A program made the translations under genes and the position numbers. A model generated the notes under the pieces. It did not search any database. It saw nothing but the letters and a program-made list of their open reading frames with translations, and was not told the origin of the DNA. 6,503 bases of DNA from Patescibacteria group bacterium. GTDB taxonomy: Bacteria > Patescibacteriota > Patescibacteriia > UBA9934 > GWF2-40-263. The DNA lies in the NCBI GenBank assembly GCA_004298405.1, contig SCSL01000065.1:1-6503 (forward strand), given 5' to 3'. Below are positions 1 through 5,237 of this stretch, one piece after another; the first letter of the stretch is position 1, and each line of letters begins with the position of its first letter.

Positions 1-2
1 AC

Positions 3-47
3 CACCGACATGACGCCAACGATGATACAAACTTTATTCTCGAATAA
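3..47 (+). CDS. Possible C-terminal end of an upstream gene (partial)
   Basis: Reading from base 3 gives 14 codons ending in TAA at 45-47, with a C-terminus DDTNFILE. It stops just before the first palindrome, as expected for a gene followed by an intergenic repeat. A second frame (base 1) is also open up to TAG at 109-111, but its last 20 or so residues would be encoded by the palindromes. The fragment is too short to identify a family. Choosing this frame rests only on the stop position and ordinary-looking codons, so it is tentative. Confidence 0.3.
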   Translation, partial: HRHDANDDTNFILE

Positions 48-109
48 GCCCACGAGGGCTTTAAGCCCGAGCGTCTATAAACCTACGGGCTTTCAGCCCG
101 TAGTGGTTT
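46..109. repeat. Paired GC-rich palindromes upstream of the nuclease gene
   Basis: The first palindrome is GGGCTT-T-AAGCCC at 56-68; AAGCCC at 46-51 can alternatively pair with GGGCTT at 56-61. The second is CTACGGGCT-TTC-AGCCCGTAG at 83-103, a perfect 9-bp stem, with AAACC at 79-83 and GGTTT at 105-109 able to extend pairing around a small bulge. The two lie 14 bases apart and end 10 bases before the nuclease start. Neither is followed by a T-run, so an intrinsic terminator is unlikely. The CT-N3-AG centres match the other paired palindromes in this window. Confidence 0.8.
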
Positions 110-118
110 AGTTGCGTT

Positions 119-1519
119 ATGCGTGGAATGATCAGTGAAAAAACATTTTATCAATATCTCAAGTGTCCAAATTGGGTTTATTTTGATACGCACGCTCACG
201 AGACTCGGCCGCACGAGCTCTTGATGGCGAAGCTTCAAGATGATGGGCTCATTGGGGAAAAAGAGCGAGAACTTCTTTCTGATCGCCAGGATTTGGTTGA
301 AGTCACAGCGGAGGATCCCGACGAAGCGTTCAACCAGACGCTTGCGTTTATGCGCGAGGGGCGTCAGACGATTTACCACGGAGTACTCATCGATAAACAC
401 TGGGTTGGGCATCCTGATATTCTTGAGAAAGTTGAGGGGCGTTCTCGTCTAGGCGATTATTATTATGTCGCCTCGGACATGAAGCGTTCACGTTTCATTC
501 GCGATGACCACAAATTTCAGGGATGTTTTTACGCCGAGCTTCTCGAGCGAATTCAAGGCGTGAAACCCACGCAAGGGTACATCGTGACACCCGACAACGA
601 AGTGTTGCCGTATCTCATCGAAGAGTTTGAGGCTCAGTACGAGTTAACGCTGACGGAGATCGAAAAGATTATCGCGGGGAAACGTCCTGCCCACTTTGTT
701 ACGAGCGGATGCAAGCAATCGCCGTGGTACAAAGAGTGCAAGGGCGAGTCGGAGAGTTGTGATGACCTGTCCTTATTGAACCGTGTGTGGCGTGAAGAAG
801 TCCATGCGCTTGAAGAGGCGGGCGTGCAAACTCTCAGCGAGCTTGCGCTCAAGTCCGTTCCAGAGCTTGAACATCTTGCGCCAGATGTGAGCTCCAATCG
901 TCTGGAAACCATGCGTGATCAGGCGATCGCCATTAAAGATCATCGTCATATCATCCGCGGAACCGCGGAGCTTCCCGAGGCAGATGTTGAACTTTTCTTC
1001 GACATCGAGAGCGATCCTCTGCGGGATTTTGATTATCTGTTCGGTGTTTTGAAGGTGACGCCACAGTCAGAGGAATACATTTCGTTTTTTGCAAGCTCAC
1101 CAGAACAAGAGGGAAGCATGTGGGCGGAGTTCGTGCAGTTTATTGAGCGTCATATCGACGCACCGATCTATCATTACGGGTGGTTTGAGGAAGAGGTCGT
1201 GCGACGATTTAGTGCCAAGTATGGGATTGGAGAGATTGCCCGTGAGGCACTAGAGCGAAATATGATTGACCTGTTGCACGTAATCCGTCCCGTGGTGATT
1301 TTTCCCCTCTCGTTTTATTCGTTAAAAGATATTGCTGGGTATATCGGCTTTGAGTGGCGGACACAGGATGCCTCTGGTGCCAATTCGGTTTTGTGGTTTG
1401 AAGAATGGCTTCAGAAAAAGTCCCCTAAGCTCTTGCAGAAAATTCTTGAGTATAACGAGGACGACGTGCGAGCAACCTATAAGCTTCAACGTTGGATTCG
1501 TGAACACGCGGTGTTATGA
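119..1519 (+). CDS. TM0106-family RecB-like nuclease with C-terminal DEDD-type (RNase_H_2) domain
   Basis: This 466-residue cytoplasmic protein joins two nuclease-like domains, the layout of the TM0106 RecB-like family. The N-terminal part (about 5-215) is of the RecB/Cas4 PD-(D/E)XK type: GHPD ending at D100, D120-x-K122, and a Q134-x3-Y138 motif. Four cysteines (C16, C198, C207, C214) have the early-plus-late placement seen in Fe-S Cas4/AddB-like nucleases. A linker with helix-hairpin-helix-like residues (about 225-275) leads to a C-terminal domain (about 288-466) resembling PF13482: D295-I-E297, D384 and a closing YNEDDVRAT (445-452). All expected acidic residues are visible, so it is probably active on DNA or RNA ends; the substrate is unknown. 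ATG at 128 is an alternative start giving three fewer residues; neither has a clear Shine-Dalgarno. The stop overlaps the next start by 4 nt, implying translational coupling. Confidence 0.88.
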   Translation: MRGMISEKTFYQYLKCPNWVYFDTHAHETRPHELLMAKLQDDGLIGEKERELLSDRQDLVEVTAEDPDEAFNQTLAFMREGRQTIYHGVLIDKHWVGHPDILEKVEGRSRLGDYYYVASDMKRSRFIRDDHKFQGCFYAELLERIQGVKPTQGYIVTPDNEVLPYLIEEFEAQYELTLTEIEKIIAGKRPAHFVTSGCKQSPWYKECKGESESCDDLSLLNRVWREEVHALEEAGVQTLSELALKSVPELEHLAPDVSSNRLETMRDQAIAIKDHRHIIRGTAELPEADVELFFDIESDPLRDFDYLFGVLKVTPQSEEYISFFASSPEQEGSMWAEFVQFIERHIDAPIYHYGWFEEEVVRRFSAKYGIGEIAREALERNMIDLLHVIRPVVIFPLSFYSLKDIAGYIGFEWRTQDASGANSVLWFEEWLQKKSPKLLQKILEYNEDDVRATYKLQRWIREHAVL

Positions 1520-1860
1520 AGAAAGTCATCATCACATTGATCGCCGCCGCTTTCGTGGTAATAGCCATTTTTGTCATCCCGAGCGACGAGCGAAGCAAGG
1601 AGTCGCAGGATCTTCAAGAGACGCGAGATCCCTCCACTCGGCCGTCGGACGGCCTCGGTCGGGATGACACACCGTTGACCGAAGTCTCGTGTCTTGATGC
1701 TGGCGGCACATGGAATCCGTGTGGTTCAGCCTGTCGTACCAATCCCGAGGCGATTTGTATCGAACTCTGTGTCGAGTACTGTGAATGTCAGGGAAACAAC
1801 CAGTGTCCGTCGGGATATACGTGTGACGACGTCGTTGACGGCGTAGGGGTCTGTCTCTAA
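1516..1860 (+). CDS. Membrane-anchored ten-cysteine small protein (TIL-like pattern)
   Basis: This 114-residue protein begins MKK followed by one hydrophobic segment (about 4-21), consistent with a signal anchor or an uncleaved signal. No lipobox cysteine is visible. Residues about 20-52 are polar and are encoded by a 98-bp inverted repeat. The exported domain (about 57-114) has exactly ten cysteines, at 59, 69, 73, 81, 85, 89, 91, 97, 103 and 113, including CGSAC, CVEYCEC and CPSGYTC. Ten cysteines with a CGSAC box and a late C-x3-C-x-C recall trypsin-inhibitor-like (TIL) domains, but the spacing is not identical, so that is a suggestion only. It overlaps the nuclease stop by 4 nt (ATGA) and ends 4 nt before a secreted peptidase gene. 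The cysteines suggest a disulfide-stabilised surface domain. Function is unknown. Confidence 0.8.
   Translation: MKKVIITLIAAAFVVIAIFVIPSDERSKESQDLQETRDPSTRPSDGLGRDDTPLTEVSCLDAGGTWNPCGSACRTNPEAICIELCVEYCECQGNNQCPSGYTCDDVVDGVGVCL
1572..1669. repeat. 98-bp compound inverted repeat inside the cysteine-rich protein gene
   Basis: The ends are perfect 11-bp inverted repeats, TGTCATCCCGA (1572-1582) and TCGGGATGACA (1659-1669). Inside are GGATCT (1608-1613) pairing with AGATCC (1626-1631), and a near-perfect palindrome GGCCGTC-G-GACGGCC (1640-1654). From memory, GTCATCCCGAGCG... / ...GGGATGAC elements are dispersed repeats in many bacterial genomes; this was not searched. It lies in frame, encoding the linker between the membrane anchor and the cysteine domain, with no stop introduced. 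Confidence 0.85.
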
Positions 1861-1864
1861 ATCT

Positions 1865-2785
1865 ATGCGCAAATTTTTTGCCTTTACAATTTTCTTGATT
1901 GCCCTTGCGGCCGGGCTCTACACACAACGTGTGGACGTGTTGGAATGGTATCGCGGGGTGACTGTACCTGCATTGCCGGAGGCAATACCGTATGAGGAGG
2001 TGGCGGAGGTGGTCGAAGAGGAGGGGGAAGAGGATGTTGAAAATTTCGAAACCGTCGAAGAGGTAGCCCCAGGCTTTCCTGCCCACCGAAGCTTCAGCGA
2101 AGGGGGGAGCCTGGGTGGAGCTGAAGCCGATACTCAAGCCGATACTCAAGATGAAGCAGAGGTCCCCCTCGACGTCCCCCCAGACGAACCCGTCGAGGAA
2201 TCAACCATCCCTCCTTCGAAGAATCTCGCGGTTCCGTTCACCTCACAGGCTCCCAATGGAAATTGGGATGAGCCATACCAAGAAGCATGTGAAGAGGCGA
2301 GCGTCTATATGGTGCACGCCTATTTCTCAGGGATGGATGAGGGACAGATTCCCGCATCGACCGCGGATGAAGCGCTCTTACAGATTGTTGCGTTTGAAAT
2401 GGAACTGTTTGGTTTTTATAAAGACACAACAGCGGAGAAGACGGGAGTATTTACCGAGCTTTTGTATGGACATACGTATGAATTACTTCACGACCCCACG
2501 GTAGAGGAAATCCAACGCAAACTTGTCCAAGGTCACCCGATTGTTGTTCCGGCAGCGGGGAGACTTTTAGGGAATCCATACTTCACGGCACCGGGCCCGC
2601 TCTATCATATGTTGGTGATTCGCGGGTACACAGAAGATGGTCAGTTTATCGTGAACGATCCAGGCACGTATCGAGGAGAAGCGTATCTGTACGATTTTGA
2701 TACGATTATGAACGCGATGCACGATTGGAATGATGGGGAAGAGATCACCGAAGGGAAAAAAGTTGTTCTGGTCTTAAGTCCATGA
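1865..2785 (+). CDS. Membrane-anchored C39-like cysteine peptidase (PF13529 type)
   Basis: This 306-residue protein has an N-terminal hydrophobic segment (about 4-20) after MRK, consistent with a signal anchor, so the rest should lie outside the membrane. Residues about 40-118 form an acidic, proline-rich low-complexity linker containing an embedded repeat and a tandem ADTQ-ADTQ. The catalytic domain (about 119-305) starts LAVPFTSQAPNGNWDEPYQE. It shows the papain-fold C39 pattern: Q128 for the oxyanion hole, nucleophile C142 in QEACEEAS, H248 in YHMLVIRGY, and D265 in VNDPGT as the third residue. This matches Peptidase_C39_2 domains, often single-domain secreted proteins of unknown substrate rather than bacteriocin-transporter fusions; no ABC domain is present. 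It probably cleaves a surface or extracellular peptide. It starts 4 nt after the cysteine-rich gene, so the two are very likely co-transcribed. Confidence 0.85.
   Translation: MRKFFAFTIFLIALAAGLYTQRVDVLEWYRGVTVPALPEAIPYEEVAEVVEEEGEEDVENFETVEEVAPGFPAHRSFSEGGSLGGAEADTQADTQDEAEVPLDVPPDEPVEESTIPPSKNLAVPFTSQAPNGNWDEPYQEACEEASVYMVHAYFSGMDEGQIPASTADEALLQIVAFEMELFGFYKDTTAEKTGVFTELLYGHTYELLHDPTVEEIQRKLVQGHPIVVPAAGRLLGNPYFTAPGPLYHMLVIRGYTEDGQFIVNDPGTYRGEAYLYDFDTIMNAMHDWNDGEEITEGKKVVLVLSP
2068..2115. repeat. Inverted repeat in the linker-coding part of the peptidase gene
   Basis: CCCAGGCT (2068-2075) pairs perfectly with AGCCTGGG (2108-2115), and pairing continues inward through G-U pairs to about 2080/2103. 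The interior has CCGAAGCTTCAGCGAAGG (2086-2103), which looks like a second palindromic core. The segment encodes Pro/Gly/Ser-rich residues about 68-84, unlike the acidic linker on both sides. That is the expected signature of an in-frame repeat insertion. I recall similar GAAGCTTC-type repeats in candidate-phylum genomes, but this is unsearched. Confidence 0.6.
2126..2149 (+). repeat. Tandem 12-bp duplication (ADTQ x2)
   Basis: GCCGATACTCAA occurs twice without interruption (2126-2137 and 2138-2149) and encodes ADTQ-ADTQ at residues 88-95 of the peptidase. It is in frame, in the disordered linker and 10 bases after the inverted repeat, consistent with recent slippage. Confidence 0.9.
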
Positions 2786-2786
2786 C

Positions 2787-2848
2787 GGGGCTAAAGCCCC
2801 TTAGAATATTTCATGTCCCTTAGAATATTTCATAGCCGCTTTAGCGGC
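2787..2848. repeat. Paired palindromes filling the peptidase-membrane protein gap
   Basis: GGGGCT-AA-AGCCCC (2787-2800) starts one base after the peptidase stop. GCCGCT-TT-AGCGGC (2835-2848) lies 34 bases later and 9 bases before the next start. The second palindrome, with its flanks (2833-2853), is the exact reverse complement of 21 bases inside xseA (3902-3922), showing a dispersed repeat. No T-run follows the first stem beyond TTAGAATATTT, so termination is possible but weak. Confidence 0.85.
2798..2833 (+). repeat. 17-bp direct repeat between the two palindromes
   Basis: CCCTTAGAATATTTCAT occurs at 2798-2814 and again, identically, at 2817-2833, separated by GT (period 19). The first copy overlaps the right arm of the first palindrome and the second abuts the second palindrome. 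It reflects duplication of the spacer or of a target site. Confidence 0.92.
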
Positions 2849-2857
2849 GTTGTACCT

Positions 2858-3334
2858 ATGGATTACCTACTTGGTGGAGCGCTCGGGGGACTCATCGCGT
2901 TTGTGTTTGCCATTCCAGCGATCGTGCTTGAAATTACACAAAAAGGACGTGTGCAAGAGGCTCCCTTGCTCATCGATGTAAAATCGATCTTTGGTCTCAA
3001 GATTCGACACAAACATGAAGTCTTTTTTATCGGTTTGCTCTTGCATATAGTCATCGGGTTTCTTTTTGGACTTATCTATGTGGTGTTTGTTGAACAAGGA
3101 TGGCTGTTCGTGACGCGGGCGCCGTACACCTTCCTGTCACTTTTGGTGTATGCCATTTTGAGTTGGGTGGTCGCGAATATCGTCGTGTATCCAGCTCTAG
3201 GATTTGGGTGGTTTGGTCTGAAGGAGGGGAGACATGTTTGGGTCGAGACAATCGTGTCACATTTGATTCTCGGGATTGCTCTTTGGCTCCTCGTCCAATA
3301 TTTCCAGCCTCAATTTTTTACTCTCCCGATATAA
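2858..3334 (+). CDS. Four-helix integral membrane protein, unknown function
   Basis: This is a 158-residue very hydrophobic protein with about four transmembrane segments (3-24, 54-78, 90-112, 128-148). A basic, polar stretch lies between the first two (about 27-53, containing KIRHKHE). An H-x3-G pair recurs within helices two and four (H63/G67 and H135/G139), which may be structural or may mark a functional pair. I do not recognise the family. An in-frame ATG at 2813 would add 15 residues, but those codons come from the repeats, so I chose 2858, where the conserved-looking membrane protein begins. Neither start has a clear Shine-Dalgarno. Its stop overlaps the xseA start by one base (TAATG), a typical coupling arrangement. 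Confidence 0.75.
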   Translation: MDYLLGGALGGLIAFVFAIPAIVLEITQKGRVQEAPLLIDVKSIFGLKIRHKHEVFFIGLLLHIVIGFLFGLIYVVFVEQGWLFVTRAPYTFLSLLVYAILSWVVANIVVYPALGFGWFGLKEGRHVWVETIVSHLILGIALWLLVQYFQPQFFTLPI

Positions 3335-4584
3335 TGTCCACCCAGGCGCTTTCTGTTGGCGAGTATCTCAAACTCGTTAACGACACATTACGACTTATTC
3401 CCTCCGATCAAGTGGTCGTCGAAGGAGAAGTTTCAGATTATCGCGTGGCTCAAGGGAAGTGGGTCAGTTTTGATTTGAAGGACGAGCAAGCCCAGGCGGT
3501 GCTCAAATGTTTCATGACAACCTGGCAACTCAAGACATCGGTTGAGGATGGGATGCGCGTGCAAGTGAAAGGGCATCCAAACGTGTACGAACGATTCGGG
3601 ACATTCAAGCTCAATGTGGAAACACTTGAGCCTGTCGGAGAAGGAGCCGTGCGTCGCGCGTATGAATTATTGAAACGAAGACTTGAGGTCGAGGGCTTAT
3701 TTGATGCGAGTCGCAAACGAGAACTCCCACGTTTTCCGCAAAGAATCGGGCTCATTACCTCGCGTGATGCGGCCGCGTACGGCGACTTCTTGCGGATTTT
3801 GAATAATCGTTGGGGAGGCGTGAAGATCCTCCACACACATGTTCATGTGCAAGGTCGTGAAGCCGTTGGGGAGATTGTGGCCGCGCTCGAGTATTTCAAT
3901 CACAACGCCGCTAAAGCGGCTAAGAATAATCAAAATGACAATTCAAACGCCCTTCAGGGCGGTGTAGATGTATTGGTGCTCACACGTGGCGGGGGAGGAC
4001 TTGAGGATTTGCATGCGTTTAACGACGAGCAAGTTGCTCGAGCGATTTACGCGTCCAAGATTCCTGTGGTTGTGGCCGTGGGTCATGAACGAGATGAATC
4101 GCTCGCCGATTTCGTGGCAGATGTGCGAGCATCCACGCCCTCCAACGCGGTCGAGCGTGTCGTCCCGTCTCGAAGTGATATTTCGTATGAGCTTGAAACG
4201 CTTACCAACCACATAGAGTCGCGACTCAGTCACACGATTCAAGATCGCGCGTTTGTGCTTGAGCGCGCAACGAATCTCATTGGCTTCATTCTCGAACGTC
4301 AAAAAGAACGTCTGTCGCGGACAAGGGAGGGACTTTTACTTGTGATGAATAGTTGGTTTCTACGTCTGCGTGAAGGACTCGAATCGTCAGCACGAGTACT
4401 GCGCCAAGTTGATCCTAAACGCGTGCTCGCGCGTGGGTACAGTCTTGTCACCGTTGGTGGGCATGTCGTGCGTGATGCGTCAGCGCTTGAAGTGGGAGGG
4501 GAAATTACGGTACAATTCGCCGCAGGTTCAGCCGATGCGCGAGTGTCTCGTGTGAATGGGAGAGGGCAACAGAAGTTCGTATAA
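3334..4584 (+). CDS. xseA: Exodeoxyribonuclease VII large subunit
   Basis: XseA is the catalytic subunit of exonuclease VII, which degrades single-stranded DNA from both ends in repair and recombination and pairs with many copies of XseB. At 416 residues it is near the family norm. An N-terminal OB-fold (about 5-100, beginning LSVGEYLKLVND) binds ssDNA. The catalytic domain shows SRDAAAYGDFL (143-153), RGGGGLEDLHAFNDE (218-232) and GHERDESLADFVADVRASTP (250-269). A helical coiled-coil region follows (about 275-355), and DPKRVLARGYSLV (360-372) marks the usual C-terminal segment. The start is at 3334, overlapping the upstream stop; the in-frame ATG at 3100 would add 78 non-homologous residues. 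Oddity: residues about 189-209, just before the VDVLVLTRGGG strand, are an Asn/Ala-rich insertion encoded by two palindromes. The family normally has a short turn there. The motifs around it are intact, so activity is probably kept. Confidence 0.95.
   Translation: MSTQALSVGEYLKLVNDTLRLIPSDQVVVEGEVSDYRVAQGKWVSFDLKDEQAQAVLKCFMTTWQLKTSVEDGMRVQVKGHPNVYERFGTFKLNVETLEPVGEGAVRRAYELLKRRLEVEGLFDASRKRELPRFPQRIGLITSRDAAAYGDFLRILNNRWGGVKILHTHVHVQGREAVGEIVAALEYFNHNAAKAAKNNQNDNSNALQGGVDVLVLTRGGGGLEDLHAFNDEQVARAIYASKIPVVVAVGHERDESLADFVADVRASTPSNAVERVVPSRSDISYELETLTNHIESRLSHTIQDRAFVLERATNLIGFILERQKERLSRTREGLLLVMNSWFLRLREGLESSARVLRQVDPKRVLARGYSLVTVGGHVVRDASALEVGGEITVQFAAGSADARVSRVNGRGQQKFV
3907..3961. repeat. 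Paired palindromes inserted in frame in xseA
   Basis: GCCGCT-AA-AGCGGC (3907-3920) and CGCCCT-TC-AGGGCG (3948-3961) flank a 27-base A/T-rich spacer. The first, with flanks, is an inverted copy of the element at 2833-2853. Together they encode about 20 residues (NAAKAAKNNQNDNSNALQGG) absent from ordinary XseA proteins, such as the E. coli enzyme as I remember it. The reading frame is preserved. Confidence 0.88.
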
Positions 4585-4591
4585 TTCTCAA

Positions 4592-4632
4592 GGGCTTCAG
4601 CCCCGTCGAGGATTCGACGCCCCTAAAGGGGC
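4592..4632. repeat. Three-hairpin palindromic element between xseA and xseB
   Basis: GGGCT-TC-AGCCC (4592-4603), CGTCGA-GGAT-TCGACG (4604-4619) and GCCCCT-AA-AGGGGC (4619-4632) lie end to end and occupy most of the 55-base gap. CAGCCCC (4598-4604) can also pair with GGGGCTG (4628-4634), a mutually exclusive fold. The outer two share the CT-N2-AG centre of the other paired palindromes; the middle hairpin is distinct. Confidence 0.87.
4626..4631 (+). promoter_or_regulatory. Shine-Dalgarno-like site of xseB inside a palindrome arm
   Basis: AAGGGG lies 8 bases before the ATG at 4640 and is the best ribosome-binding run near it. It forms the right arm of the third hairpin, so folding would hide it. 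This supports the 4640 start over the in-frame ATG at 4556, whose extra 28 residues would overlap xseA and read through the repeat. Confidence 0.5.
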
Positions 4633-4639
4633 TGTGAAA

Positions 4640-4852
4640 ATGGATATGACCGCGAAGAAAAAGACAACCAATTTTACCGAGAACTTCCAAGAACTTGAAG
4701 AGATCACACGTTGGTTTGATTCGTCTGAGCAACTTGATCTGGACGCGGGTCTCAAGAAATTTGAACGTGGATTACAGCTTGCCTCTGAGCTCAAAAAGAA
4801 ACTAGCGGAGGTAGAAAACAGTGTCGAAGAGATAAAGGCCAAATTCACCTAA
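4640..4852 (+). CDS. xseB: Exodeoxyribonuclease VII small subunit
   Basis: This 70-residue acidic and lysine-rich helical protein has the XseB pattern: NFTENFQELEEITRWF followed by LDLDAGLKKFERGLQLASELKKKL. It corresponds to the usual L-E-x-I-V, L-x-L-E-x-x-L and F-E-x-G-x-x-L-x-x-x-C/A positions of the family. XseB forms a helical hairpin and binds the long coiled-coil of XseA; it is needed for a functional exonuclease VII and has no catalytic site itself. Length matches the family (about 60-85). Its place directly downstream of xseA confirms the call. The gap between the two is unusual because it is filled by a palindromic element that could affect the XseA:XseB ratio. Confidence 0.93.
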   Translation: MDMTAKKKTTNFTENFQELEEITRWFDSSEQLDLDAGLKKFERGLQLASELKKKLAEVENSVEEIKAKFT

Positions 4853-4873
4853 CCACCTAGTGCTCTAACCACC
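4849..4873 (+). repeat. Short direct repeat CTAACCACC in the xseB-PF04020 gap
   Basis: CTAACCACC occurs at 4849-4857, covering the xseB stop, and at 4865-4873, just before the next start. There is no purine-rich Shine-Dalgarno in this gap, so the downstream gene may depend on coupling or on leaderless-like initiation. It could be chance. Confidence 0.5.
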
Positions 4874-4879
4874 ACCTAT

Positions 4880-5233
4880 ATGGCCTACCTATTATTTCGT
4901 TGGGTTATCAACGCCTTGGCACTCCTGATCGTCGCGAATATTGTCCCAGGATTTGGTGTGGATACATTCTATAGCGCGCTCATTGCGGCACTTGTTTTAG
5001 GACTTGTAAATGCACTCATTCGTCCCCTGCTCTTTATCCTGACCCTTCCGGTCACCATCTTGACGCTGGGTCTCTTCACGTTCGTCATCAACGCGTTCAT
5101 GATCCTTCTGGTCTCCACGATCGTGAAAGGCTTTACAGTTGAAGGATTCGTTCCTGCCCTCTTAGCTGCCCTCTTGCTCTGGGTGATCTCACTAGCAACC
5201 AACTGGATCATCAAAGAGGCGAGGGAGTCATAA
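4880..5233 (+). CDS. PF04020 (phage holin 4 / YvlD-like) membrane protein
   Basis: This 117-residue protein is almost entirely hydrophobic, with four predicted membrane segments (about 2-22, 30-46, 50-80, 90-112). It carries the family's signature block VNALIRPLLFILTLPVTILT (43-62) followed by LGLFTFVINAFM. The N-terminal FRWVINALALLIVANIVPGF is also typical. Pfam calls the family a phage holin superfamily member, but these are chromosomal proteins common in bacteria, including B. subtilis YvlD, and no phage genes surround it. The molecular role is unsettled; a link to the cell envelope is the usual view. It lies 27 bases after xseB and 4 bases before the UMP kinase gene, so it is in the same transcription unit. 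Confidence 0.9.
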   Translation: MAYLLFRWVINALALLIVANIVPGFGVDTFYSALIAALVLGLVNALIRPLLFILTLPVTILTLGLFTFVINAFMILLVSTIVKGFTVEGFVPALLAALLLWVISLATNWIIKEARES

Positions 5234-5237
5234 TCTT

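Noticed and set aside
76..81. TATAAA as a -10 box for the nuclease gene
   Set aside because: There is no -35-like hexamer 16-18 bases upstream (sequence there is palindrome arm), and the box is part of the spacer between palindromes.
83..109. Intrinsic terminator of the upstream gene
   Set aside because: The stem is strong but no T-run follows on the + strand (TGGTTTAGTTG), and it belongs to the dispersed palindrome set.
83..412. Minus-strand 109-codon frame over the nuclease start
   Set aside because: It is antisense to a recognisable nuclease N-terminus (FYQYLKCPNWVYF) and ends inside the palindrome pair.
1574..2149. 191-codon open frame on the minus strand
   Set aside because: It runs opposite to two well-supported genes, its product is Arg/His/Pro-rich with no motif, and its length comes from GC-rich codons and the palindromic repeats.
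2787..2848. CRISPR array
   Set aside because: Repeats are two short palindromes and a near-tandem duplication, with no regular repeat-spacer series and no cas genes.
3100..3333. N-terminal extension of xseA from ATG 3100
   Set aside because: The 78 extra residues are out-of-frame translation of the membrane protein gene; the OB-fold begins right after ATG 3334.
4556..4639. N-terminal extension of xseB from ATG 4556
   Set aside because: It overlaps the xseA end and translates the hairpin element; ATG 4640 has a Shine-Dalgarno-like run and gives the normal XseB length.
4880..5233. Prophage holin
   Set aside because: The family name is historical; there are no endolysin, structural or integrase genes nearby and the gene sits in a housekeeping-type operon.
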